Shown here one piece after another: positions 1 through 10,932 of a stretch of 37,502 nucleotides of DNA. The notes under the pieces were generated by a model that was not told where the DNA came from, did not search any database, and saw only the letters and a list, made by a program, of their open reading frames with translations. The stretch lies in the NCBI GenBank assembly GCA_001579985.1, contig LRSR01003033.1, positions 1 through 37,502 on the forward strand. Direction: 5' to 3'. Origin of the DNA: Hypsibius dujardini. Its lineage: Eukaryota > Tardigrada > Eutardigrada > Parachela > Hypsibiidae. How positions within the stretch are numbered: the first letter of the stretch is position 1; the number at the start of each line of letters is the position of its first letter. A program made the translations under genes and the position numbers.

Positions 1-1440
1 GATCAACGACTTGGAAATGATGCTGATCTTGTTGCGCGAGCCAGCCTGCGCGGCCAGCATCTTGAGGGCGGCCTCCTTGTCCACCTGCACGGCGTTCCAG
101 TCCTCCGCTGTCACCAGTTCGCCAATCTCCTCGTCCAACGCCTCGGCCGGGAAGAAGGAGTCTTCCGGGTTGGGGTTCGACCACAGGATCGGGATCACAG
201 CCATCGCGCACTGTAATTGGAATATTAAAAGAATGCCAATAAATCAATCAATCTGCAGAAAAAGATTTAAATCCAGCACAAGTGATTTGCATCAAATCAA
301 TCAATCAATCCAATCGACTGATCGAATCGACCAATCAACCAATCAATCAATCTGTCCAATCAACTAATAATCGACCGATCAATCGATCAAATGAATAAAT
401 TATATTAATAAAAAACAATTTCTACTCACCTCAACGACCATGGTGTCCTCCTTCATGTCGCTGAACATTTCCACGTGAGCAAAGATATCCTTCACCTGAG
501 TCAGACGGAACTTTACGTTCTCGTACAGCTCCGGCCGCGCCGCGATGCTCTTCTCCGGCTGACGATTTTCCGTCCCGCAAAATCGCACTGCAAAAAAACA
601 ACAACAAAACCAATGCTCGAAATCGTAACACATTGCAACCTGGCGTAGCAACTTTAAAGATTTCACCCATGCAGTGTAGGAAAAACATCAGTGCGAGGCT
701 GAGCGTTCAAAAGTAATGAGAGCGTCACGACGAGAAGTCCAAGTTAATCAATCAATCAATTACTTGTTTTGGCGGTTATTGTCGCGTAAATCAGACCAAA
801 CAATCGATTGATTGATTACTGTAAAATCAATCAATCAATCAATCACTTGTTTTGGCGGTCATTGTCGCGTAAATCAGACCAAACGATCGATTGACTGATT
901 ATTGTAAAAAACTTAAGAAACGTTTACAGAGATTTCTATTACGAAAAGTTACCATCAAAGCAAACGGGAAATTATTAAAAGCCCGTGTCATAGTTATTTG
1001 GGAAACATTCGATTGCTAACAGCACCCTTTTCGAAGGGAATGAAACTCAACTGAATTTTAGACGTTGTCAAGCGAATCCCCCTATCGTTTGCGCACGAAA
1101 AAAATGACTATTCTTCCCGAATTACAAATAAAATCCGTAAATAACCCGAATTCATCAACTGGTATCCGGCTGAAAGAAGCGCAAAAGCTTCGGAGTCGTT
1201 TTTAGACGTCTTCGACTTCTTCCCCTTTGTAGTTACTCACCCCGAACGATCACCAGGGTAGCTTGGCTAGCATCGACCTCCCGCAGAACGCCCTCGAAAC
1301 GGTTGTCCGTCTTAGAGATGACACTGATGCGCTTGCCGATGTGCAGCTGTAGCGTCTCCATCACCTGGGAGAGGACCGGCGGGGAAGAAGAAGAAGACGC
1401 TCCCTGACTTGCCGAATGAAACGGCATCAATTCCGGTGAC
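1..1440 (-). CDS. LSM14: LSM14/Scd6-like RNA-binding protein, 5' part (partial at left edge)
   Basis: Coding exons on the minus strand are 1427-1241 (start ATG at 1427-1425), 587-430 and 210-1, the last running off the window; the first exon begins at an acceptor at 1440. Phases fit (1, 0), giving 185 residues here. After a Ser-rich leader, residues about 29-105 form an LSM14-type Sm domain: the stretch IGKRISVISKTDNRFEGVL matches the family's GSKISLISK...RYEGIL pattern, and VRFCGTENR matches the VRSFGTEDR signature. LSM14/Scd6/RAP55 proteins bind mRNA and repress translation in P-bodies with DDX6 and 4E-T (family knowledge). The visible part ends with GSRNKISIISKSLI, which looks like the start of a second LSM14 domain. 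The FDF, FFD and TFG regions would lie outside the window. EDC3 (LSM16) is a less likely alternative because it lacks the FGTE signature. Confidence 0.75.
286..395. repeat. Degenerate ATCA/AATC tetranucleotide array
   Basis: Runs of AATC with scattered changes (ATCAATCAATC and CAATCAACC), inside the intron between exons 2 and 3 of the LSM14-like gene. Confidence 0.8.
746..907. repeat. Two tandem copies of an 83-bp unit with inverted ATCA/TGAT ends
   Basis: Copies start near 746 and 826, with the shared core ACTTGTTTTGGCGG at 762 and 845 (83 bp apart). Each copy opens with ATCAATCAATCA and closes with its complement TGATTGATT, so each could fold as a hairpin-ended unit. It lies in the first coding intron of the LSM14-like gene. 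Confidence 0.8.
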
Positions 1441-1835
1441 CTGCAACACAGCACCACGGGATATCAATCGAAAGTCCGAGACGTGGGCCTTGCGGGAAAA
1501 TTACGTGTTGCCGTTGGTGCGGTCCATTTCCACCATTGCGGGCGCGTGGAAGACAAGCGGTTCCACGAGGTCGCGGGAATTTCCTTCCCTTCTCTGCAGC
1601 CCGCACGAAGGACGCGTCAGCGCAGGGAGGGTATGCAAACGGGTGATGTGAGCTCACCGAGCAAGGCAATCCCAAAAATGTGATGAAAAACGATTCCGCG
1701 GAGAGATGCAAATTTGCGGTGGAAAAAAAGAATAATAATGCCTGGGAATATTTGTCAACAAACCATCATGGCGAACGAGCAAAGAGTGCAAAGAGAGAGA
1801 GTCCGACCATACTGCCATCGAATAAAGATACTCAC

Positions 1836-1950
1836 CTCGCAAATAGAAAAAATCTTTAATCAGGCCACACCGATATCGAATCACTTGTCTTGTACAGTAT
1901 CTCGCGCACCGCCCACAGTCCCAAGGTTTGCCGACAGACGGCGCGCGAGA
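1836..1950 (-). other. Candidate non-coding first exon of the LSM14-like gene
   Basis: On the minus strand a strong donor GCGAG|GTGAGTAT ends a possible exon at 1836. It pairs naturally with the acceptor (TGTGTTGCAG) just above 1440. The 5' limit is not visible and is set arbitrarily. Only the splice signals support it. Confidence 0.4.
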
Positions 1951-2686
1951 TAGAGTTTCCAGACAGAAAGAACATTTTAACTGATCCGCTGTTTCAAAAC
2001 AAAAACTGAGACGATTGAGCGAACGAAAAAAATGGCTTGTATTTTTATAACATTGTTCATTCATGTTTATAAAATTTACTTGAAAAAAGTTTTGTCACTA
2101 AAGAATATGTAAAGCCGAAATAAATCATGAAAGCCGGTGTATGTACACTGCTTGTGGACTGCCGTACCCAATTGGCCCTATCGGCTACATGTAGGAGGAG
2201 CTACACTTTACCCAGTTTTTTCACTAGTCGAACTGCCGTAGATCAACTAATGGAAACGAACCACAGCCTACGTATAGGAGATTCGGCGTGTCGTTTCGTA
2301 AAACATGGTTTGAATTGGCTCTGGTCTATATTCTTTTATGGGCGAACGAGGTCGCGAACACATATCACATGTGTTGTGTGGTGGGCATTGTGCAGAGCGC
2401 GCGTTGCGCATCGGTTGGAAGGAACATTGCGCGGTGTGTAGGACCTGCAGTGCAGTGCGCGCTGGCTTTCCAACAGCGCGCCTCCTCCGGTGGGAGCTTG
2501 GGAGTGTGGAATGCGCAGGACCTAATCATGCACGGTCTACACATACACGTATCGAATAAAGTAAATTGACGCTTAATTTAATTCAATATAAATTTATTAA
2601 GTTACTTCGAGGTAGAAATAAGCCAACCTATTGCACACTGGAAGTGTCAAAGTTGGAACTAGATTTTGCCATGGAATGGGTGGAAT
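1951..2686. other. Gene-free stretch upstream of the LSM14-like gene
   Basis: No recognisable coding signal on either strand. The short ORFs here show no domain pattern. The part at about 2340-2500 is relatively GC-rich with several GCGC stretches. It should contain the LSM14-like promoter, but no specific element can be named. Confidence 0.5.
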
Positions 2687-2707
2687 GTCTGTCTATCTGT
2701 ACGCCTC

Positions 2708-2748
<41 letters not shown>

Positions 2749-2812
2749 TTGTCTGTCTCTCTGTCTGTCTCTTTGTCTGTCTGTCTCTCTGCCTGTCTGT
2801 CTGTCTGTTTGT
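2687..2812. repeat. TCTG tetranucleotide array
   Basis: Near-perfect TCTG/GTCT repeats with a few TCTT and CTCT interruptions. It lies between the LSM14-like gene and the 3' flank of the cordon-bleu-like gene. It is open in several frames (CLSV-type peptides), which is an artefact. Confidence 0.95.
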
Positions 2813-2898
2813 AAATAGAATTAAAATACGTGTGAACTTTAGTACAGTTTACACCTGTTACAAACCGCTTCCACATTCACCGTACCATTGCTCCATAA

Positions 2899-3267
2899 AT
2901 TACCAGCTGTCATGCTCGAAATCAAAACATGTACATACGGAGTAGAAATAGGAAAGGGAAAAGACAAACCGGCCAAGAAAATCAAGGGAGAACCGCCAAA
3001 ATGAAAGCAAAAGCTGACTCAATTAAAACTGCACACGGAAAAAAATGTGACTGTAGAAAAGGCAAAACACCGGTGAACAGTCGTTAGAAAGCTGTGAAGT
3101 CTGTGCTAATTCGAAAAGGCAAGGGTAAAACGGCGGCAGGCACTGCACAATTCATCGACTGTCTAATTCAATCTGGACAACGACCACTCAACGAATTTTC
3201 GGAGCCCATGTCTTCTGTGCAGCGGTCGGAACCTTTAATGGAAGACACGATTAAATGCCAGACATGA
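2899..3267 (+). pseudogene. Possible interrupted ORF, origin unknown
   Basis: One plus-strand frame runs from 2899 to a TGA ending at 3267 with a single TAG at about 3085. It is lysine-rich in the first half. The part after the TAG reads as ordinary protein sequence (for example FIDCLIQSGQRPLNEFSEP). The only internal start of note is the ATG at 3001. I recognise no family. A decayed retrocopy or a chance open frame are both possible. It lies antisense to the 3' flank of the cordon-bleu-like gene. Confidence 0.2.
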
Positions 3268-3351
3268 ACGTGCCAGTTGATTTATCTACTATGGAATAAC
3301 TTATTTTCAATACCAATCTGTCCGCATGGCTGGTTGTCTGTTTTGCCTACC

Positions 3352-3369
3352 TGCATGTCTGTCTGTCTG

Positions 3370-3407
<38 letters not shown>

Positions 3408-3466
3408 TGTCTGTCTTCCTGCCTGCCTGTCTGTTTTTGTGTCTGCCTGCCTGACTGTTTGTTCTA
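3352..3466. repeat. TCTG array with a 35-bp GT run
   Basis: A GT dinucleotide run covers 3372-3406, flanked by TCTG/CCTG repeats. The array touches the stop codon of the cordon-bleu-like gene (3464-3466), so in the transcript it would form CA- and CAGA-rich sequence at the start of the 3' UTR. Confidence 0.9.
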
Positions 3467-4151
3467 TCGGCCGTTCTGTTTCTTCCCCACCTTTCGAAGA
3501 GAGCCAACCGAAAATGACTTAATGGCATCACACAACTCTGCTCGTTGGTCCGATCCAGACGGCTCGCGCATTGAAGATGCCTTTGGCTCCACCCGTTTCA
3601 CCTGCTGCGCCTTGATCGTGGCCGGGACCGAAGTACTCCGCAGGATCGGCTCTACCGCCGGCGGTGGTGGAGGAGGTGGGGCAGGAGTAGAGTCCGCCAC
3701 GGCACTACTGACCATCCGTCGTTCGGACTTGCTGGTGACGCCACTGACTTGCACGTGGTGGTACGGACTGGCCGTGCCATTTTTCGCGCCACGCACGATG
3801 CTCTCCATAAAATCCCCGCTGGGTGTGGGAGTGTCGCTCGGCTCCTCTTTCGAGTTACCTCGTGTCGGGATGAATTGGGACACGGGACGAGCCTTGATGG
3901 GCGGATTCGGCCGAGCGTCGCGAAGTGAGTCGGTGGTCTTGACGCCGGCTATGGAGGCCCCGCCCCCATAGGGAATCTTCACCGGAGGGAATTTAGAAAC
4001 TGGCTTTCCAGGGGACTGCGAGGGAGGCTTGTTAGTCTCTGGTCCGGGAGCTAAAACCGGGTACGAGTCCTTGGAAGAGAATTTGTTCGTCTCTGGTCTG
4101 CTGTCTGAAGTGGACGATCCATTGGAGACTGAATACTGATGACCACGTGAT
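3464..4151 (-). other. Terminal exon with polyproline run and WH2 actin-binding motif
   Basis: Encodes the last 229 residues. A run of seven prolines (TPAPPPPPPPAVEP) sits mid-exon, as expected for profilin or SH3 partners. The last 29 residues carry a single WH2 motif: an amphipathic helix (QRAELCDAIKSF) followed by the LRKV linker that matches the LKKV/T consensus. Vertebrate COBLL1 also has one C-terminal WH2, whereas COBL has several; this favours a COBLL1-like state. Confidence 0.85.
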
Positions 4152-7100
4152 CTGAAATTACAGTATCATTAAAATTGAAAGAAAGACCGCTTTGACGCGG
4201 TTTATATTCTGTTCCAAAAATAAGAAACTAAGACTGGACACTTTGATTTTAAATACATAGTTCGCTCACCCGTCCCCGATCTGGTCTGCAACGCCCCCAT
4301 GAATCGTCCCGGTCAAGTTACGCGCCACGGAGACGTTTCGTGGAATCAAGGTATCATCCACCCTGGTCGGGGAAGAAAACATCCGCGTCACCACGGCGCC
4401 ATGTCGCACCGGCAAGGCATCGGGACGTTTCGTGGAGTCGCCCCGAGCAACAGCCGTTGAGGAGCGGTGTTCCACATTCGGTTGCGTTCGTTCGTTCCGT
4501 TCGGTTCCATGTTGGTCAAGTATCGGTTCCGTTCGCGCTGTTCTGTGTTGAGCGACTTTCGGGTCTGTTCGTTCGTTCGGTTCGTTTCGTTCGTTTCGTT
4601 CGGTTCCGTGTTGATCAAGCTTCGGTTCGTTTCGGTTCGGTCCGTTCGACGCTTTCGCAGTACTGGCGACGACTGGCGACGACGACGAGGATGGCGCGGG
4701 CTTTTCCGAGGGTTGGTTAAAGTCGAAACGACGAGATGCATCAGAGGCGATCCAACTGTCGCGGTGTTGAACTTTCGGTCGGATGTGCCGGAAGACGTCG
4801 TCGCGGCTAGACACCCCTTCCGGCTGGGCTGCTGCTAGGGATGTCTTAACCGGGGCGGTGAACTGGTTTGCGGGGAGCTTGGTGACGACGGGGACCTTCT
4901 TGGATGGTGCAACGATGGCGGCCGGTGTGGGCGTGGCTGGTGGGTTGTTGGTGGTGGTGGTGGTGGTGGTTGTTGTTATTGGGCTTCCCAGGGCACGCAG
5001 TTCGGCGGCAGTGCTGATCTTCGGTCTACGGAGAAAACGCTCAAATGATCAAAAAGTCATGTTCAGCCAAATTTTGAATCGATCTCTTACTTTGTGAAAG
5101 TGTTCTCCGGAGTGGTGGTGGTTCGTCGCTCATTCTCCAGCAGCTGCTGCGTGAGCAAAATCTGCCGCTGGATGTGCTCCTGGAGGACGCGCTGCTTCTC
5201 ACTGATCGCCGTCAACTCATCCGGCGTGAAGCTCGCGTGCAGCTGCACAATCTGCGTCTCCACCTGCAAACTGGCGATGGCCTCCTGGACAGCGCGGATT
5301 TCCTTGAGCAATTCCTCGTTGGTGGAAGGGGCAGCCGTGGTGGACGGGGTCCCGGGCTGATGAGCGACGAGGTCGCGGTACCGATCGGGCCTTGCATCGG
5401 CCAGGGAGGAAATACTGACGTGAGCGGGAGAGCGGCGAGCGTTGGTTTGGAAGGTCTTACTGGTGACGGGAGGCGGCGTGGACGCCGGCACTGGCGGCGC
5501 CTTCAGCGACGTGATGGAGGAAGCGGTAGACGCCACCGAGGGCGACGGCGACGGGAGGGAAGCATCTTTCTCACCTGCAACGAACAGTGCGTTCGATTTG
5601 AGATGTTGCGAAAATTCATCAATTATATATATATTGCAAACGAAAAATATGTATGATATTAGTAAAAGAAGATTAAGCTCATGCTCCAAAACTCGACAGG
5701 ATTCAAGCCGCAAATACCTTGCGGAATCACCAAATTCAGCGGCGGCGCCTTCCGGACCTTCTCCCGCTCCTTCTCCGACACATCCGAATGGACCGGCTCC
5801 CGCGAGATCCGCTCATCCAAAGTCGGCGGATTAGCAGAAGAACTGACGGACTTTTCTTCAGCATGCGGAACCAGCACCTTCTCTTTTCCCACGGATCGGT
5901 CCGACTCGGAGGATGTTGACGTTCTACGATGCACAGTCGCCGCTGCCGCGGCAGAGGAATCAGCAAAGAGGCCTTTGAAGGCCGGCGGAGTTCCCAACTG
6001 CTGTCGAGGAAGTCGGTCTTCCTTGACGAATGTTTCTTCCTGCACTTCAGCAGAAGACACCTGTGAAAGAACGGCAATCAGCAAGGAAGATAGAAAAGTA
6101 AGGCAGATGAAAATTCAGACAGCTAGCCAATATGTAGACAGACAGGCAGTCAAGCTCGCGAAAAGACGAACGGACAGGCAAACAGGCAAATACACAGACA
6201 GCCGGGCAGCCGGGCAAACAAAGAGATAGAAGACGGACATAAAGACGAGTAGACTGAGACAGAAAGGCAAACAGACAGGCAGGCAGACAGAGACAGGTAG
6301 ACAGACAAACAGACAGGTAGACAGACAGATCGATAGACAGATAGACAGACAGACAGACAGACAAGACAGAAGAGAGGCAGGGAGGCAGACAAACAGACAG
6401 GGAAGCAGATAGACAGACATAAACTAAGGGTAAAGTTACCGGTGCCTGAATGGGTGATTCTTTCTTCTTCGGCTCTCCGATTGCAGCACTCTTGAAGTCC
6501 GGTTTGTCTGTGTCGGCTGATTCAACGACCGGAGTCTCAACAGGAAGCCAGAAACCAGCGTCCGTGTCGGTGGACAGTGGAAAAGAACGAGATAGGGAAA
6601 TGGGTTCTTTCTGTGGGCCATCACCCCAGTCTGGGGAGAGACAGTTGAGGTCGGGTTCGTGATGGACTTCCACGTCGATGGCAGTAGAGCTTGGGTTGTA
6701 TTTGGACTGTTCGGCGTGATGGGGCACAATTTCGAGGGAGTTCAGTGAGGATTCTGAGTCGAATTCCTGCTCCGCAGTGGAGATACTGCTGTGCTGGGAG
6801 CCATTTTCGTAGACAAAGCTGGCTGTCACGATTAAGTCAGCCGCTTCTTGCTCCAACTGATCGACTGCAGAAAAAAATTCGATACAGTCAGCCGGGCAAA
6901 ATAGGTCTTATCTGAGTGATTGTTTGTCCGTTCCTCTGCTAGACTGTATGCTTCTGTGTCTGCCTGTATATTCGCCATGCGTCTGTCTCTCTGCCTGAAA
7001 TAATCACATACGGCTGGGTCCTTCAAAGTCGGTGCCGGGCACGATAGCATGCAGTGTGCCGTTTGAAGCCTCCTTCGAAGGAGAGCCTTTCATGCTGACA

Positions 7101-7277
7101 GAGCTCCGTGAACTCTGTGTGGATTGTGATACACTGAAGGAGCCGATTGAAATCTTATCCGATGTTGAGGCAGCACTGATAGAACTAGCAGCACGACTCC
7201 GAACTAGAGAAAGATAAGCTGGTTTAATCAACCATTCATCAGAAATTGGTTTATCTGCGTGGATGTCTGTTTCTCTA

Positions 7278-7323
<46 letters not shown>

Positions 7324-8304
7324 GGCCTCCCTATCTGTCTGCCTGTCTGTGTGCCATCCGCAAGTTACTTACTCTCAACTTTGACATCTTCATGCACAAT
7401 GACAGGCTCCTTAGCAGGGGTTGTTACAGGCGCAGCTGCTGCAGCGGGCGGCGGTGGAGGAGCCGGGGCCTTCTTCTTCGACACATGCACCGTGGACTTT
7501 AAAATACCCTCGCTTGCGGACTTCAGTCCGGAATCCGGAGTAGACGTAGAACTCCTCGCTGAAACCGGCTGTCGACCGGATGAACCTTCACCACCGCCGT
7601 TCATCAAATCCGGCCTACCTGCGGAACTGGTCTGACGGCCGACTGAACCGCCGCCGCTGCCGATGCCGGCGTCACGTTCCGGGGAGTTGCTATTGACCAG
7701 CGATTCATCATACCTGGGGATGTACAAATAAGGCGTTAAAATTTAAATAAAATACACACATGCAATTAAATATATTTAAGAGCAACAAAATATTTAACTT
7801 ATAAATACTAAAATATTTAATATTTAAACATTTAAATATATTTAAAGAACAATCATACCCGCTGGATTCGGAGTGGTGCCGGGTACGATGAGCTTTCTCC
7901 ATGGCCGCATAACTGGGAAGGACAACCGCCTCGGAGACAGGGTTCGCTGGTGCGGTGGTGGGAGGCGGACGCGGTGCGGGCTTCTTACTGCTACGGGAGG
8001 GCTTGACGGGAGCGGCCAAAGATTCCACGGGTACAGACAAGGCAGTCGGTTCAGATAAGTTGGCCATGCTCTTGCTCAAGACGGTGGAACGGAGGGGAAG
8101 CTCGCGGGACGTTGTGGTGACCGGGGAAGGGGAGTGCTGAGGGATGTCTGAAAGCTCCTTTGAGACCTGTGAAGAAACCTGACAGACTTAAATAGGCAAA
8201 CCGGCACATGAGTAAACGAACAGATATTCAAACAGAGAGACAAACAGACAAACAATCAGACAGGTAGACACACAGTCAGACATACAGAAAGAAAAATAGA
8301 CAGC

Positions 8305-8337
<33 letters not shown>

Positions 8338-10864
8338 CAACAAGACAGGCCGATAAACTGGTAGACAGGTAGACAGACAGACAGATCTACAGGCAGACAG
8401 ACAGACGGAAGGGCAGAATGGCAGATAAAAGAAACAGATGAAAGGACGGAAAGAAGTGACAGCCTTACCATTCTTTTCTTTCGACACAGTCGGAAGATGT
8501 TTAGACCAAAACTGGGCTGGTCCCGTGACGGGCTCCTCGGCGGCTCCATACCGTTGGATTGCTGTGTGAGGGTGCCGAATTTCTGACCATTCTGAGCAAC
8601 ATTAGAGCCTGTAATAATAAAAACAGCCAAATTAGCTTAGCAAATAAGGTTGATGCATTGTCAAATTGGACTGGAATTCAGAGCTACAACTGGAAGACCC
8701 ACTAAAAACGTGCAAGGCACAGACAAAGATGTTCGGCACCGACAGCACGGCGAGAAAAGGAGGAGACATAAGTTGCATTCTACAGGGAGATGAACGACTA
8801 CGCATTTGCAGGCCACGACAGAAAGGTATGTAGGTAGACAGAAAGAGCGATAAAGACAGACAGAAAGCCATGACATGGCATTACCGACAAACAGACAGAC
8901 AGTTAGGCGGACAGACAGACAGACAGACAGACAGATAAGCGGACAGGCAGGCAGGCAGACAGACAGACAGATAGTTAGGCGGACAGACAGACAGACAAAC
9001 AGACAGATAAGCGGACAGGCAGACAGACAAACAGACAGGCAGACAGGCAGACAGACAGACAGACATGCAGATAAACAGACATACACTGATAGGCAACATG
9101 GCAGATGACTTACTGGCAAATACAATATTACAAAGTCAGCCATACAGACACCGAACGGCAGTCAGGCAAAAACAACAAACAGGCACTCGACTCACCTTGA
9201 GCCGCCGGCAACTGGACCATGGTAATTTCCTTTGTCCCCTCATCCGCCAGTGAGCGATACATATCCAACGGCTGATTGGGTTTCCGCGGATTTCTCAACG
9301 TGAACGCCCGCTCATCCAGACCGCGCTCCACACAAATTTCCCCCAAGATCGTCTGTAGCGTCTGCTTCGGACTGACCCGCAGCATCGTCTTCTGCCCGTG
9401 TGGCAGGTTGATCTGCAGGCGAAATGTCTTCTGCAGAGCACAACGAAACAACAACTGTTCAAACACACATACCACCACGAGAGGTATAAACACATATTCA
9501 GACATATTCAGACACAGGGAGGAGGAGTTATGTACATGTGATTGTCAAGTTGTAAAGTTTAATGCAAATTTACTCTGTGTCTGTGTGTGGACTCTCTAGA
9601 CGCTTTCTTTCAATCCCCTCTTGTGGGGTGCTAATCAATCTCGTTCTAGGTTACAGCATCACCTCACTCCGCCTTTGTGTCTGCGTGATAGATTCGACGG
9701 GGAGACAGACGCGACACAGGACGAGGAACTTGTTTCCGGCCGGTCAGACAGACAGACAACGGCAGTATCCTAAGACTAAGTCGAGATCTCTAGCGCCCAT
9801 CGCTTTTGCATGTTGGAGCACGGAAAGAAAGAAAGAGCCAGACATAACCGATTGCAATTGAGTGTCTAACTGGTGAAAAAAACGAAATGAAACCTTGCCA
9901 TATGCAAGCTAAGGGGGCAGACACATCGCATAAAACGAGGCAGGCAGGAAATGGAATGACAGACATACAGACAGACAGGCCACCAAACAGGCAAGCAGAC
10001 AGGCGGACAGATAGAAAGACACACAGACAGACAGCCAGACAGCCAATCAGAACACAGGCAGACAGACATGTTACCGGTGAGAAAGACAAACAGATAGACA
10101 GACAAAGACGCTAGAAGATTAACAGACCAACATTCTTCCCTATTAGCCGTCAACAAAACAAACAAATAGACATACACACAAGAAGACAAGTTAACATACG
10201 GATAGCCAGATGGCGCAACAGACAGACATGCAGAGAGACAGGCACGCAGAGAGACAGGCGACTGTCTGTCTGAATTGACTAGTTGTCTGGCTTCAAGGCA
10301 TGAGGTTGAATATCTGGCTGTCGGTCGAGAAATGTTCATTCCTTGTTGAAGGGATATACGCACCTCAAAGGGCTGTTCTGCCGTTGCCTGTAGACGGATA
10401 CTTTGGGCCTTGAAACGGAGAAGAAAACAAATTGGAGATGAGAAAGGAAGCCTGGCTGTGTACGACAACGTCACTATGGCCGGTTGTAGTTGGTACCTTG
10501 ATGGATGCAGCCGGACGGTTCAACGTGGTCAGTACGGAGCTATTTTTCGGTACAATTTGCACAACCTCCGTGCCGAGTTCGCCGACCGGTGTGTTTGGCA
10601 AGGAGGAATTGTGGAAGCGCGCCTGGGGATTGTACACGGCATAGTCTGAGGGGTTGAAATGATGCACCGCCGCGGCGTGTACGAGGAGATCCATCAACGG
10701 CATTCTACAACGAGGAATAAGAGAAAAAAACTGGTTTATTGGGTGAAGGGCAAGCAAATAGAGATCGTTCAACGAACAGTTAAAAATATAGTCAATGAGA
10801 CTCTCCACTATCTGTCCACAATTATGCCTGTACCTACTGGTCCCTCTTTCTGTCTTTCTGTCTT

Positions 10865-10932
<68 letters not shown>

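Noticed and set aside
4340-4838. Plus-strand ORFs rich in FVRSVRF repeats
   Set aside because: Antisense reading of the cordon-bleu coding minisatellite.
6115-6420. Long ORFs made of CLSVCLSV-type or TDRQTDRQ-type peptide, here and in every CAGA/TCTG array
   Set aside because: A 4-bp repeat without stops is open in every frame on both strands, so these are artefacts of the microsatellite, not cysteine-rich proteins.
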